From NCBI GenBank assembly GCA_964651395.1, contig CAZYXZ010000017.1, forward strand, positions 1 to 46,479: a DNA stretch of 46,479 nucleotides. The letters are read 5' to 3'. The position numbers and the translations under genes are program-made. The notes below the pieces were generated by a model. It ran no database searches. It was not told where the DNA came from and saw only the letters and a list, made by a program, of their open reading frames with translations. Positions 12,318-20,871 of the stretch are shown here, one piece after another (position 1 is the stretch's first letter; the number at the start of each line of letters is the position of its first letter). Source of the DNA: CAZYXZ01 sp964651395. GTDB taxonomy: Bacteria; Actinomycetota; Actinomycetes; BP-191.

Positions 12318-13193
12318 GTGACAACCGGGACCCCCACGCTGGACCTCACCATCGTGACCGGGCTGTCCGGTGCCGGCCGCAGCGAGGCCGCGAAGTGCCT
12401 GGAGGATCTCGGCTGGTTCGTCGTCGACAACCTGCCGCCCTCGCTGCTCGGCACGATGGCCGAGCTGGTCAACCGCTCTCAGGGCAGCGTCCCGCGGATC
12501 GCGGTGGTCGTCGACGTCCGCGGCCGTGAGTTCTTCGCCGACCTGCGCGCGGGCCTGGACGAGCTGGACGCGAAGGGCGTCGTACGCCGGATCGTGTTTC
12601 TCGAGGCGAGCGAAGACGCCCTCGTCCGTCGCTTCGAGCACGTACGCCGCCCGCACCCGTTGCAGGGCGACGGCCGTCTGGTCGACGGCATCGGCCGCGA
12701 GCGCGAGCTGCTCACGGAGCTGCGCGGCGAGTCGGACCTCGTGATCGACACGAGCGACCTCAACGTCCACGAGCTGCGCGAGAAGATCCAAGCCTCCTTG
12801 GCCGGCGGTGCCACGACAGAGGTTCGGGCCACGATCGTGTCCTTCGGCTACAAGTACGGTCTGCCGGTCGACGCGGACCTCGTGGTCGACTGCCGATTCC
12901 TGCCGAACCCGCACTGGCGGCCGGAGCTGCGCCCGTACACAGGGCGCGAGGAGGTCATCCGCGACTACGTCCTCGGCCAGCCGGGTGCGCGGGAGTTCCT
13001 CGACAAGTACACCGAGCTCTACGCGCTGCTCCAGCGAGGCTTCGAGCGGGAAGGCAAGCGATACGTGACGCTCGCCGTGGGATGCACCGGTGGCAAGCAC
13101 CGCAGCGTGGTCATGGCCGAGCAGCTGGCGGAGCGGATCGCCGCCGCGGGCGGCAACGTCAAGGTCGTCCACCGGGACCTGGGCCGCGAATGA
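12318..13193 (+). CDS. rapZ: RNase adapter / nucleotide-binding protein RapZ (YvcJ)
   Basis: 291 aa, GTG start. RapZ-family proteins bind nucleotides; in Escherichia coli RapZ guides RNase E to small RNAs of cell-envelope sugar metabolism, while the actinobacterial role is little known. The P-loop reads GLSGAGRS (15-22) with Arg in place of the usual Lys; an Arg at this position is, from memory, common in actinobacterial members. The family C-terminal motif GCTGGKHRSV is present near 254. It is coupled to yvcK by an ATGA overlap. The rapZ-yvcK-whiA order is conserved across Gram-positives. Confidence 0.95.
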   Translation: MTTGTPTLDLTIVTGLSGAGRSEAAKCLEDLGWFVVDNLPPSLLGTMAELVNRSQGSVPRIAVVVDVRGREFFADLRAGLDELDAKGVVRRIVFLEASEDALVRRFEHVRRPHPLQGDGRLVDGIGRERELLTELRGESDLVIDTSDLNVHELREKIQASLAGGATTEVRATIVSFGYKYGLPVDADLVVDCRFLPNPHWRPELRPYTGREEVIRDYVLGQPGAREFLDKYTELYALLQRGFEREGKRYVTLAVGCTGGKHRSVVMAEQLAERIAAAGGNVKVVHRDLGRE

Positions 13194-14125
13194 ACGAACC
13201 CCGCGTCGTGGCGTTCGGTGGCGGTCATGGTCTGGCCACCTCCCTTGCGGCGCTGCGCACGCTCACCCCGCACCTGACCGCGGTGGTGACCGTCGCCGAC
13301 GACGGCGGGTCCTCGGGACGGCTGCGCACGGAGCTGGGCGCCCTCGCGCCGGGAGACCTCCGGATGGCGCTCACGGCCCTCGCCGCGCCCGGCGGTGACG
13401 CGCAGTCCTGGGCCGAGCTGTTCCAGCACCGCTTCGGGGGTTCGGGGCCGTTGGCCGGCCACGCCGTCGGCAACCTCGTGCTGGCCGGCCTGGCCGAGAC
13501 CGCGGGCTCGCCCGTGGCTGCCCTGGACCTGTGCCTGCGGCTGCTGGGCGGGCAGGGCCGCGTGCTCCCGCTGAGCCCGGTCAGCCTCGACATCATCGCG
13601 GAGGTGGCCGGTCTGGCCGACGACGCGCGCGAGGTCCGGGAGATCCGCGGCCAGCACGAGGTGGCCACGACGCCCGGGCGTGTGTGCGGGGTGGCTCTGG
13701 AGCCGGCGGAGCCGCCCGCGACGCCGGAAGCCCTTGCCGCGGTGCACGAGGCGGACTGGGTGATCCTCGGCCCCGGGTCCTGGTTCACCTCGGTCATTCC
13801 GCACCTGCTCGTGCCCGAGCTGCGGGAGGCCGTGCTCAAGACCGCAGCGCGGCGGCTTCTCGTGCTCAACCTGACGCCCCAGCCGGGGGAGACCAGCGGG
13901 TTCTCGCCCGAGGCGCACCTGGAGGCGTTGCACGCGCACGTGCCCGACTTGGAGCTCGACCTCGTCCTCGCCGACGAGTCGGTGCTTGACCAGGATGGTC
14001 TGATGGACGCAGCCCGGCTGTTCGGGGCGGAGGTCCGCTACGCGCGCGTCGCGTCCGACGAGCACTCCGCGCGGCACGACCCGTCCCGGCTCGCCGACGC
14101 CTACCGCTCGATCCTCGAGGAGTGA
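13190..14125 (+). CDS. yvcK: Gluconeogenesis / morphogenesis factor YvcK (CuvA)
   Basis: 311 aa, CofD-like Rossmann protein. YvcK binds UDP-sugars and is needed for normal shape and growth on gluconeogenic carbon in Bacillus and mycobacteria (CuvA). The nucleotide-binding start VVAFGGGHGLATSLAAL (6-22), the TVADDGGSSGRLR motif and LGPGSWFTSVIPHLL are present. The ATG at 13190 overlaps the rapZ stop (ATGA); a GTG further upstream would extend into rapZ and is not used. It is followed by whiA after seven bases. Confidence 0.95.
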   Translation: MNEPRVVAFGGGHGLATSLAALRTLTPHLTAVVTVADDGGSSGRLRTELGALAPGDLRMALTALAAPGGDAQSWAELFQHRFGGSGPLAGHAVGNLVLAGLAETAGSPVAALDLCLRLLGGQGRVLPLSPVSLDIIAEVAGLADDAREVREIRGQHEVATTPGRVCGVALEPAEPPATPEALAAVHEADWVILGPGSWFTSVIPHLLVPELREAVLKTAARRLLVLNLTPQPGETSGFSPEAHLEALHAHVPDLELDLVLADESVLDQDGLMDAARLFGAEVRYARVASDEHSARHDPSRLADAYRSILEE

Positions 14126-14132
14126 CCTGCCC

Positions 14133-15080
14133 GTGGCGATGACGCCCGCCATCAAGAACGAGCTGGCCCATGTGACCGTGACGAAGCCGTGCTGCCGCAA
14201 GGCGGAGCTGGCGGCGACCCTGCGGTTCGGGAACGCCCTGCACCTCGTCGGCGGGCGCATCGTCCTCGAGGTCGAGCTGGACACGGGCGCGGCGGCGCGG
14301 CGGCTGCGGACCACCATCTCGGAGATCTACGGACACTCCTCGGAGCTCAAGGTGCTGGCCGCGGGCGGACTCCGGCGCGGCAGCCGCTACCTGCTGACCG
14401 TCGCGAAGGACGGCGACGCCCTCGCGCGCGTCACCGGACTGATCGACACGCACGGCCGTCCGGTGCGCGGGTTGCCTCCGGCCATCGTGAGCGGCCCGGT
14501 GTGCGACTCGGCCGCGGCCTGGCGGGGCGCGTTCCTCGCGCACGGATCGCTGACCGAGCCGGGGCGGTCGTGCTCCCTGGAGGTGACGGCGCCGGGACCG
14601 GAGGCCGCCCTCGCGCTCGTCGGCGCGGCGCGTCGGCTGGGCATCCCGTCGAAGGCCCGCGAGGTGCGGGGCGTCGACCGTGTGGTCGTCCGCGACGGTG
14701 ACGCGATCGGCGCCCTGCTCACGAAGCTGGGCGCACACGAGGGCGTGCTGGCCTGGGAGGAGCGGCGCATGCGCCGCGAGGTCCGGGCTACCGCCAACCG
14801 GCTGGCGAACTTCGACGACGCGAACCTGCGCCGTTCCGCCCGGGCTGCCGTCGCCGCCGGGGAGCGGGTCGCCGCGGCGCTCGAGGTGCTCGGCGAGGAC
14901 GCTCCCGAGCACCTGCTGGCCGCGGGCCGCCTGCGGTTGGAGCACGGCCAGGCCAGCCTCGAGGAGCTCGGCTCCCTGGCCGACCCCCCGCTCACCAAGG
15001 ACGCCATCGCCGGCCGGATCCGCCGGCTGCTCGCGCTGGCCGACAAGCGGTCCGGCATCCTGCCGGACGACGAAGGATAG
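14133..15080 (+). CDS. whiA: Sporulation/cell-division transcription factor WhiA
   Basis: 315 aa, GTG start. WhiA is a conserved actinobacterial regulator which with WhiB switches on sporulation septation genes such as ftsZ in Streptomyces. The N-terminal two-thirds is the homing-endonuclease-like (LAGLIDADG-fold) part, here including KPCCRKAELAATLRFG and a GAFLAHGSLTEP motif; the C-terminal helix-turn-helix is at about 262-305 (SLEELGSLADPPLTKDAIA). GAGGAG lies at the end of yvcK just upstream. It is followed by gap after 31 bases, so it is probably in the same transcript. Confidence 0.96.
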   Translation: MAMTPAIKNELAHVTVTKPCCRKAELAATLRFGNALHLVGGRIVLEVELDTGAAARRLRTTISEIYGHSSELKVLAAGGLRRGSRYLLTVAKDGDALARVTGLIDTHGRPVRGLPPAIVSGPVCDSAAAWRGAFLAHGSLTEPGRSCSLEVTAPGPEAALALVGAARRLGIPSKAREVRGVDRVVVRDGDAIGALLTKLGAHEGVLAWEERRMRREVRATANRLANFDDANLRRSARAAVAAGERVAAALEVLGEDAPEHLLAAGRLRLEHGQASLEELGSLADPPLTKDAIAGRIRRLLALADKRSGILPDDEG

Positions 15081-15111
15081 GGTCGAAGGACATCACGAAA
15101 GCGAGCCCATC

Positions 15112-16125
15112 TTGACTGTGCGAGTTGGCATCAACGGCTTCGGCCGCATCGGCCGCAACTTCTGGCGCGCGGTCGACGCGCTGCCGGGCAACGACGTCGA
15201 GATCGTCGCGGCCAACGACCTCGGTGACGTGGCGACGATGGCGCACCTGCTGCAGTACGACACCGTGCTGGGCAAGCTGAAGTACAAGGTGAGCGCCGGC
15301 GACGGCGCCATCCATGCCGGCGAGCACACCATCAAGATCCTCGCCGAGCGCGACCCGGCCGCCCTGCCGTGGTCGGACCTCGGAGTCGACGTGGTCATCG
15401 AGTCGACCGGCCGCTTCACGAAGGCCGAGGACGCGCGGAAGCACATCGACGGCGGCGGCGCGAAGAAGGTCATCATCTCCGCGCCGGCCAAGGGCGAGGA
15501 CATCACCATCGTGATGGGCGTCAACGACGACAAGTACGACGCGGCGAAGCACCACGTCCTGTCGAACGCCTCCTGCACCACCAACTGCGTGGCCCCGCTC
15601 GCGAAGGTGCTGCGCGACAGCTTCGGCCTCGTCCAGGGCTTCATGACGACGACGCACGCCTACACGAACGACCAGGTGATCCTCGACTTCCCGCACGAAG
15701 ACCTCCGCCGGGCGCGCGCGGCGGCGCAGAACATCATCCCGACCTCAACCGGCGCGGCGAAGGCGACCTCGCTCGTCATCCCGGAGCTGGCCGGCAAGCT
15801 CGACGGCATCGCCATGCGCGTGCCGGTTCCGGACGGCTCAGTGACCGACCTGGTGGCGGTCGTCGAACGCGAGGTGACCGCCGACGAGGTGAAGGCCGCG
15901 TACCGCGCGGCCGCCGACTCCGGTCCGCTGAAGGGCTACCTCGAGTACACGGAGGACCCGATCGTCTCCTCCGACATCGTGGGGAACCCGGCTTCCTGCG
16001 TCTTCGACTCGCTGCTGACCATGGCCAACGGCCCGTTGGTCAAGGTGGTGGGCTGGTACGACCACGAGTGGGGCGACTCCAACCGGCTGGCCAGCCTCGC
16101 CGCTCTGGTCGGAGCCTCCGTCTGA
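15112..16125 (+). CDS. gap: Glyceraldehyde-3-phosphate dehydrogenase
   Basis: GAPDH converts glyceraldehyde-3-phosphate to 1,3-bisphosphoglycerate with NAD. 337 aa. The NAD-binding start MTVRVGINGFGRIGRN, the active-site SNASCTTNC (catalytic Cys about 155) and the C-terminal WYDHEWGDSNRLASL are all present. TTG at 15112 gives the MTVRVGINGFG N-terminus seen in relatives; GTG at 15118 is a possible alternative two codons later. The stop overlaps the proposed CTG start of pgk (CTGA). Confidence 0.96.
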   Translation: MTVRVGINGFGRIGRNFWRAVDALPGNDVEIVAANDLGDVATMAHLLQYDTVLGKLKYKVSAGDGAIHAGEHTIKILAERDPAALPWSDLGVDVVIESTGRFTKAEDARKHIDGGGAKKVIISAPAKGEDITIVMGVNDDKYDAAKHHVLSNASCTTNCVAPLAKVLRDSFGLVQGFMTTTHAYTNDQVILDFPHEDLRRARAAAQNIIPTSTGAAKATSLVIPELAGKLDGIAMRVPVPDGSVTDLVAVVEREVTADEVKAAYRAAADSGPLKGYLEYTEDPIVSSDIVGNPASCVFDSLLTMANGPLVKVVGWYDHEWGDSNRLASLAALVGASV

Positions 16126-17258
16126 GGACCGTCGACGACCTGGCGGTCGACGGCCGGCGGGTTCTCGTCCGCTGCGACCTCAACGTCCCCATGGACGGTG
16201 CCGGGGACATCACCGACGACGGCCGCATCGTCGCCAGCCTGCCGACACTGCGTTCCATCCTCGAGCGCGGTGGCCGGGTCGTGGCGTGCAGCCACCTCGG
16301 TCGCCCGAAGGGCCAGCCGGTTCCGAAGTACTCCCTCGCCCCGGTCGCCCGCCGGCTGGGCGAGTTGCTCGGCACCGAGGTCCCGCTCGGCGACCACCCG
16401 GACGCCGTGATCTGCCTCCTGGAGAACCTGCGGTTCGACCCGCGCGAGGAGGCCGGCGACCCCGCCCTCGCCGCTGAGCTGGCAGCACTGGCCGACTGCT
16501 ACGTCGCCGACGGGTTCGGTGCCCTGCATCGCGCGCATGCCAGCGTCGTCGGCCTACCACGGCTGCTCGAGTCCGCGGCCGGCTACCTCGTGCTGAAGGA
16601 GCTCGAGGTCCTGCAGCGCCTCACCGTGGAGCCCGACCGGCCCTACGCAGTGGTCCTGGGCGGCTCGAAGGTCAGCGACAAGCTCGGTGTCATCACCAGC
16701 CTCCTCGGCAAGGTCGACCGGCTGCTCATCGGTGGCGGCATGTGCTTCACCTTCCTGGCGGCCGCCGGGCACGAGGTCGGTGACTCGCTGCTGGAGGCCG
16801 ACCAGCTGGACGCCGTGCGCGCGATGGTGGAGACCGCCCGCGAGCGCGGGGTGGCGCTGCGCGTCCCGACCGACGTCGTGGTCGCGCGCGAGGTCAGTGC
16901 CGAGGCGGAGACAGAGGTGGTGGCCGCCGATGCCATCCCCGCCGGCTGGAAGGGGCTGGACATCGGCCCGGACACGGTCGCCGCGTTCGCCGCCCAGGTC
17001 GAGGACGCGCACACGGTCTTCTGGAACGGGCCGATGGGGGTCTTCGAGCTCGCGCCGTTCGCGGGGGGCACGATCGGCGTCGCCGAGGCGATCGCCGCCG
17101 GCCCGGGCTTCACCGTGGTCGGCGGCGGCGACAGCGCCGCCGCTGCGCGGCAGTTCGGCATCGCGGACCGGTTCGGCCATATCTCGACCGGGGGCGGCGC
17201 GTCCCTGGAGTACCTCGAGGGCAAGACGCTCCCCGGCGTTGCTGCACTCGAGAAGTAG
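16122..17258 (+). CDS. pgk: Phosphoglycerate kinase, apparent CTG start, short form
   Basis: Pgk transfers the acyl phosphate of 1,3-bisphosphoglycerate to ADP. Family motifs are clear: RCDLNVPMDG, SHLGRPKG, the LGGSKVSDK hinge, FWNGPMGVFE and VVGGGDSAAAARQFG. The frame opens LRTVDDLAVDGRRVLVRCD; the only initiator-like codon in the right place is CTG at 16122, overlapping the gap stop as CTGA, with GGAG at 16111-16114 seven bases upstream. The nearest in-frame GTG is about 17 codons earlier inside gap, and the next ATG falls inside the RCDLNVPMDG motif. Length is 378 aa, shorter than the usual 390-415: the segment between GTEVPLGDHPD and LLENLRF seems reduced by about 15 residues. Identity is sure; the start is inferred. 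Confidence 0.93.
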   Translation: MRTVDDLAVDGRRVLVRCDLNVPMDGAGDITDDGRIVASLPTLRSILERGGRVVACSHLGRPKGQPVPKYSLAPVARRLGELLGTEVPLGDHPDAVICLLENLRFDPREEAGDPALAAELAALADCYVADGFGALHRAHASVVGLPRLLESAAGYLVLKELEVLQRLTVEPDRPYAVVLGGSKVSDKLGVITSLLGKVDRLLIGGGMCFTFLAAAGHEVGDSLLEADQLDAVRAMVETARERGVALRVPTDVVVAREVSAEAETEVVAADAIPAGWKGLDIGPDTVAAFAAQVEDAHTVFWNGPMGVFELAPFAGGTIGVAEAIAAGPGFTVVGGGDSAAAARQFGIADRFGHISTGGGASLEYLEGKTLPGVAALEK

Positions 17259-17270
17259 AGGAGAGCAGAG

Positions 17271-18059
17271 ATGACCGCCAGCCGCCGACCGATGATGGCC
17301 GGGAACTGGAAGATGAACCTCAACCACCTGGAGGCCATCCAGCTCGTGCAGAAGCTGGCGTTCACGCTCGACCCGCAGGACTACGACGCGGTCGAGGTCG
17401 TCGTGCACCCGCCGTTCACCAACCTGCGCAGCGTCCAGACCTTGGTCGACGGCGACCGGCTGCTGCTCAAGTACGGCGCACAGGACCTCTCGCCCCACGC
17501 CTCGGGCGCCTACACCGGCGACGTGTCCGGAGCGATGCTGGCCAAGCTGGGCTGCTCCTACGTGATCGTGGGGCACTCGGAGCGCAGGGAGCACCACCAC
17601 GAGGACGACGCCGTGGTGCACGCCAAGGCGGTCGCGGCCTTCGACAACGGCATGACCCCGATCCTCTGCGTGGGAGAAGGGCTGGCCGTGCGGCAGTCCG
17701 GGGGCCACGTCGCGCACGTCCTGGCTCAGCTCGACGCGAGCGTGGGCGACCTCCCCGCCGACCGCGCGGCCGAGCTCGTGGTGGCGTACGAGCCCGTGTG
17801 GGCCATCGGCACCGGCGAGACGGCGACGCCGGACGACGCGCAGGAGGTCTGTGGCGCGATCCGCGGGCGCCTGGCCGAGCGCTACGACGCCGCTCTCGCG
17901 GACGGCGTCCGTGTGCTCTACGGCGGGTCGGTGAACGCCGGGAACGTCGCCGGTCTGATGGCCATGGCCGACGTCGACGGGGGCCTGGTGGGTGGCGCCA
18001 GCCTCGACGCCGAGCAGTTCGCGCTGATCTGCCGCTACCGTCTACACCCGCCGGCGTAG
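17271..18059 (+). CDS. tpiA: Triose-phosphate isomerase
   Basis: TpiA interconverts dihydroxyacetone phosphate and glyceraldehyde-3-phosphate. 262 aa, normal for actinobacteria. It shows MMAGNWKMN (catalytic Lys), VIVGHSERR (catalytic His), VAYEPVWAIGTG (catalytic Glu) and the phosphate-binding VLYGGSVNAGN. The ATG has GAGGAGA upstream. It lies 12 bases after pgk and closes the gap-pgk-tpiA set. Confidence 0.97.
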   Translation: MTASRRPMMAGNWKMNLNHLEAIQLVQKLAFTLDPQDYDAVEVVVHPPFTNLRSVQTLVDGDRLLLKYGAQDLSPHASGAYTGDVSGAMLAKLGCSYVIVGHSERREHHHEDDAVVHAKAVAAFDNGMTPILCVGEGLAVRQSGGHVAHVLAQLDASVGDLPADRAAELVVAYEPVWAIGTGETATPDDAQEVCGAIRGRLAERYDAALADGVRVLYGGSVNAGNVAGLMAMADVDGGLVGGASLDAEQFALICRYRLHPPA

Positions 18060-18076
18060 GCACATCCGGCGCCTAC
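18056..18076 (+). terminator. Weak hairpin after tpiA
   Basis: GTAGGC (18056-18061) pairs with GCCTAC (18071-18076) around a nine-base loop, starting at the tpiA stop codon. There is no T-run, so this is at best a weak terminator. The place is sensible because a new promoter follows before the transporter operon. Confidence 0.25.
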
Positions 18077-18136
18077 TTGGCAGCGGGATCGACATAAAGG
18101 TCCGGTCACGGTTCGGCGGCCACTGCCACCCGCCTC

Positions 18137-18166
18137 TTGGACCGCGTGACAGCGACTGCCTATGCT
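18137..18166 (+). promoter_or_regulatory. Promoter of the oligopeptide transporter operon
   Basis: TTGGAC (18137-18142), an 18-bp spacer and TATGCT (18161-18166) form a housekeeping-type promoter about 60 bp before the binding-protein start. A small CACCGG/CCGGTG hairpin (18182-18201) lies in the leader, followed by the strong Shine-Dalgarno GGAGAGG. Confidence 0.55.
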
Positions 18167-18224
18167 GCGCCGTACTCGTAACACCGGACATTTCACCGGT
18201 GGTACTCAACGGAGAGGGTGAACG

Positions 18225-19871
18225 ATGCGTGTAAGGAAGAGGAGCCGCCGCCTCGCGGCGCTGGGGCTCTGCCTCGGCCTCGTGGCAGCCGCCTGTGGCG
18301 GTGACAACGACCCGGGTCCCGCCGCCACCGGGACCGCCGGGGCGGGCAACGACAAGACGTACTCCGTCTTCATCGTCGAGCCCAACAACCTGGTTCCGCC
18401 GAACACGAACGAGTCAGAGGGCAGCCTCGTACTCTCCGCGCTGTTCACCGGCCTGGTCGACTACGACCCGCAGACGAACATCCCCGAGAACGCGATGGCC
18501 GAGAACATCTCGTCGACGGACCAGATCAACTGGACGATCGACATCAAGAAGGGCTGGACCTTCCACAACGGTGAGCCGGTCCTGGCCCAGTCGTTCGTCG
18601 ACGCGTGGAACTACGGCGCCTACGGCCCGAACCTCGCGAAGAACGCGTACTTCTACGACAAGATCGAGGGCTACGACAAGACGACCTGCAAGACCGACGA
18701 GGAAGGCACCAAGTGCGTGACGCCGGCGACGGCGAAGACGCTCTCCGGCCTCAAGGTCGTCGACGAGGACACCTTCACGGTCAAGCTCACGGCACCGTTC
18801 AGCCAGTTCCCGGTCGTGCTGGGCTACACGGCGTACTACCCGATGCCGAAGGCCGCGTTCACGGACATCAAGAAGTACAACGAGGCCCCGATCGGCAACG
18901 GCCCGTTCAAGGTCAAGAGCAAGTGGGAGCACGACGTCAAGATCGAGCTCGTCCGCAACGACGACTACAAGGGCACGAAGGCACTGTCCGGTGGCGTCAC
19001 GTTCAAGATCTACAAGGACGAGAAGACCGCGCTGATCGACCTGCAGGCCAGCCCGCCGCAGGTGGACATCGTCGACTCGATCCCGCCGGACAACATCGCC
19101 GCGGCCAAGCGTGACTTCGGTGACCGGTTCATCGAGCAGGCGGCCGCGTCGTTCAACTACCTCGCGTTCCCGGACTACGTCCCCGCGCTGAAGAACCCGG
19201 ACCTGCGCAAGGCGTTCTCCATGGCGATCAACCGCGAAGAGCTGGTCGACAAGATCTTCCTGGGCGCCCGCGCCCCGGCCGACTCCGTCGTCTCGCCGAT
19301 CGTCTCCGGCTACCGCAAGGGCGCGTGCAAGTACTGCGTCTTCGACCCGGCGGAGGCCAAGCGCCTGTTCGACAAGGCCGGCGGCTTCACGGGCACGCTG
19401 GAGATCGCGTACAACACGGGTTCGACGCACGACAAGTGGACGGCCGCCGTGGCCAACTACTGGAAGCAGAACCTGGGCATCAAGGACAGCCAGATCAAGT
19501 TCCGCGCTGTCGAGTTCGCCAACTACACCAACATCGCCGACGCCAAGGGCTTCAAGGGCCCGTACCGCCTCGGCTGGGTCATGGACTACCCGAGCATCCA
19601 GAACTTCCTGGAGCCGCTCTACTTCTCCGGCATCAACGACTTCGGCTACTCGAACAAGAAGTTCGACGACTTCGTCACGGCCGGCAACCGCGCGGCCACG
19701 CTGGAGGAAGGCATCAAGTCCTACCAGGACGCAGAGGATGTCCTGTACGAGGACATGCCGATCGCCCCGATCTTCTTCGGTCGGACGACCGGTGCGTACT
19801 CGGACCGGCTGGAGAACGTCGTCATCGACGCCTTCCAGCGGGTTCGCACCGAACTGGTACGGGTGAAGTAG
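18225..19871 (+). CDS. Oligopeptide ABC transporter, substrate-binding lipoprotein
   Basis: 548 aa member of the SBP_bac_5 (OppA/DppA) family. A basic N-terminus and hydrophobic stretch end in GLVAAAC, a lipobox-like site with Cys24, so it should be anchored to the outer face of the membrane. Family landmarks are IDIKKGWTFHNGEPVLAQSF, the YEGYDKT-like variable loop, NGPFKVKS, LRKAFSMAINREELVD and the C-terminal LGWVMDYPS. It delivers peptides (or similar solutes) to the permease encoded next door; the substrate is not predictable. It is first gene of a five-gene operon and is separated from the permease gene by a very strong hairpin. Confidence 0.93.
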   Translation: MRVRKRSRRLAALGLCLGLVAAACGGDNDPGPAATGTAGAGNDKTYSVFIVEPNNLVPPNTNESEGSLVLSALFTGLVDYDPQTNIPENAMAENISSTDQINWTIDIKKGWTFHNGEPVLAQSFVDAWNYGAYGPNLAKNAYFYDKIEGYDKTTCKTDEEGTKCVTPATAKTLSGLKVVDEDTFTVKLTAPFSQFPVVLGYTAYYPMPKAAFTDIKKYNEAPIGNGPFKVKSKWEHDVKIELVRNDDYKGTKALSGGVTFKIYKDEKTALIDLQASPPQVDIVDSIPPDNIAAAKRDFGDRFIEQAAASFNYLAFPDYVPALKNPDLRKAFSMAINREELVDKIFLGARAPADSVVSPIVSGYRKGACKYCVFDPAEAKRLFDKAGGFTGTLEIAYNTGSTHDKWTAAVANYWKQNLGIKDSQIKFRAVEFANYTNIADAKGFKGPYRLGWVMDYPSIQNFLEPLYFSGINDFGYSNKKFDDFVTAGNRAATLEEGIKSYQDAEDVLYEDMPIAPIFFGRTTGAYSDRLENVVIDAFQRVRTELVRVK

Positions 19872-19884
19872 CAGCAACGTTTGT

Positions 19885-19922
19885 GGCAGGGTGTGCCCGA
19901 CGAGAGTCGGGCACACCCTGCC
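19885..19922 (+). promoter_or_regulatory. Perfect 17-bp intercistronic stem with GAGA loop
   Basis: Bases 19885-19901 pair perfectly with 19906-19922 around the GNRA-type tetraloop GAGA. It starts 13 bases after the binding-protein stop and ends about 25 bases before the permease ATG. No T-run follows. The place fits an mRNA-stabilising or attenuating element that gives more binding protein than permease. Confidence 0.8.
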
Positions 19923-19947
19923 CCCTTGTCGGGAGAGGGGGAAGGCC

Positions 19948-20871
19948 ATGGGCCGGTACGTGATCCGCAGGCTCCTGATGGTCATCCCGGTCTTCTTCGG
20001 GACCACGTTCCTGATCTTTCTGATGGTCTACGCGGTGCCCGGCGACCCGATCAAGGCACTGGGTGGTGACCGGCCTCTCCCGCCGTCGGTCGTGGCCGAG
20101 TACCGCGAGCGGTACAACCTCAACGACCCGCTTCCGGTGCAGTACGCCAAGTACGTCAACGGCCTCTTCCACGGCGACTTCGGCGAGACGTTCAACGGCC
20201 AGCAGGTGTCGGAGATCATGAAGCGCCGCTTCCCGGTGACCATCCGGCTGACCCTGTTCGCGTTCCTCTTCGAGCTGGTCATCGGGCTGATCGCCGGCGT
20301 CCTCGCCGGGCTGCGACGCAAGTCGTTCATGGACTCCTTGGTGCTGGTCAGCACCACCGCGATCGTCGCCGTCCCGGTCTTCGTCCTGGGCTCCGCGGCG
20401 CAGCTCTTGTTCGGCCTCAGGTTCGGCTGGTTCCCGATCGCGGGGATCCAGCACGGCTATCAGAGCTACCTGCTGCCCGGCTTCGTCCTGGCCGCGCTGT
20501 CGCTCGCCTACGTCGCCCGCCTGACGCGGACCAGCCTGGTCGAGGCGTCACGCAGCGACTACGTGCGCACCGCGAAGGCCAAGGGCCTGCCGCCCAGACT
20601 CGTGGTCGGCCGGCACACGCTGCGCAACAGCCTCATCCCGGTCGTCACCTACATCGGGATCGACGTCGGCACCCTCATGGGCGGCGCGATCGTGACCGAG
20701 GGCATCTTCAACCTGCCGGGGGTCGGTTCGGCGGTGTTCACGGCCACGGTGACCAAGGAAGGGCCGGTGGTGGTCGGCGTGGTCACGGCCCTCGTCCTCG
20801 TCTTCATCGTCGCCAACCTGCTGGTCGACCTCCTCTACGCCGTCCTCGATCCGCGGATCAGGTATGAGTAA
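19948..20871 (+). CDS. Oligopeptide ABC transporter, permease (OppB/DppB type)
   Basis: 307 aa integral membrane protein with about six helices. N-terminus MGRYVIRRLLMVIPVFFG is typical of DppB-type subunits; the EAA coupling loop that docks on the ATPase is EASRSDYVRTAKAKGL (about 200-215). The ATG at 19948 is chosen over an in-frame GTG at 19891, which lies inside the hairpin; AGGGGGAAGG precedes the ATG. The stop overlaps the next permease by eight bases. Confidence 0.95.
   Translation: MGRYVIRRLLMVIPVFFGTTFLIFLMVYAVPGDPIKALGGDRPLPPSVVAEYRERYNLNDPLPVQYAKYVNGLFHGDFGETFNGQQVSEIMKRRFPVTIRLTLFAFLFELVIGLIAGVLAGLRRKSFMDSLVLVSTTAIVAVPVFVLGSAAQLLFGLRFGWFPIAGIQHGYQSYLLPGFVLAALSLAYVARLTRTSLVEASRSDYVRTAKAKGLPPRLVVGRHTLRNSLIPVVTYIGIDVGTLMGGAIVTEGIFNLPGVGSAVFTATVTKEGPVVVGVVTALVLVFIVANLLVDLLYAVLDPRIRYE

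Noticed and set aside
19885..19922. The strong stem as a full Rho-independent terminator
   Set aside because: No T-run follows, and the next gene continues the same transporter operon without a visible new promoter.
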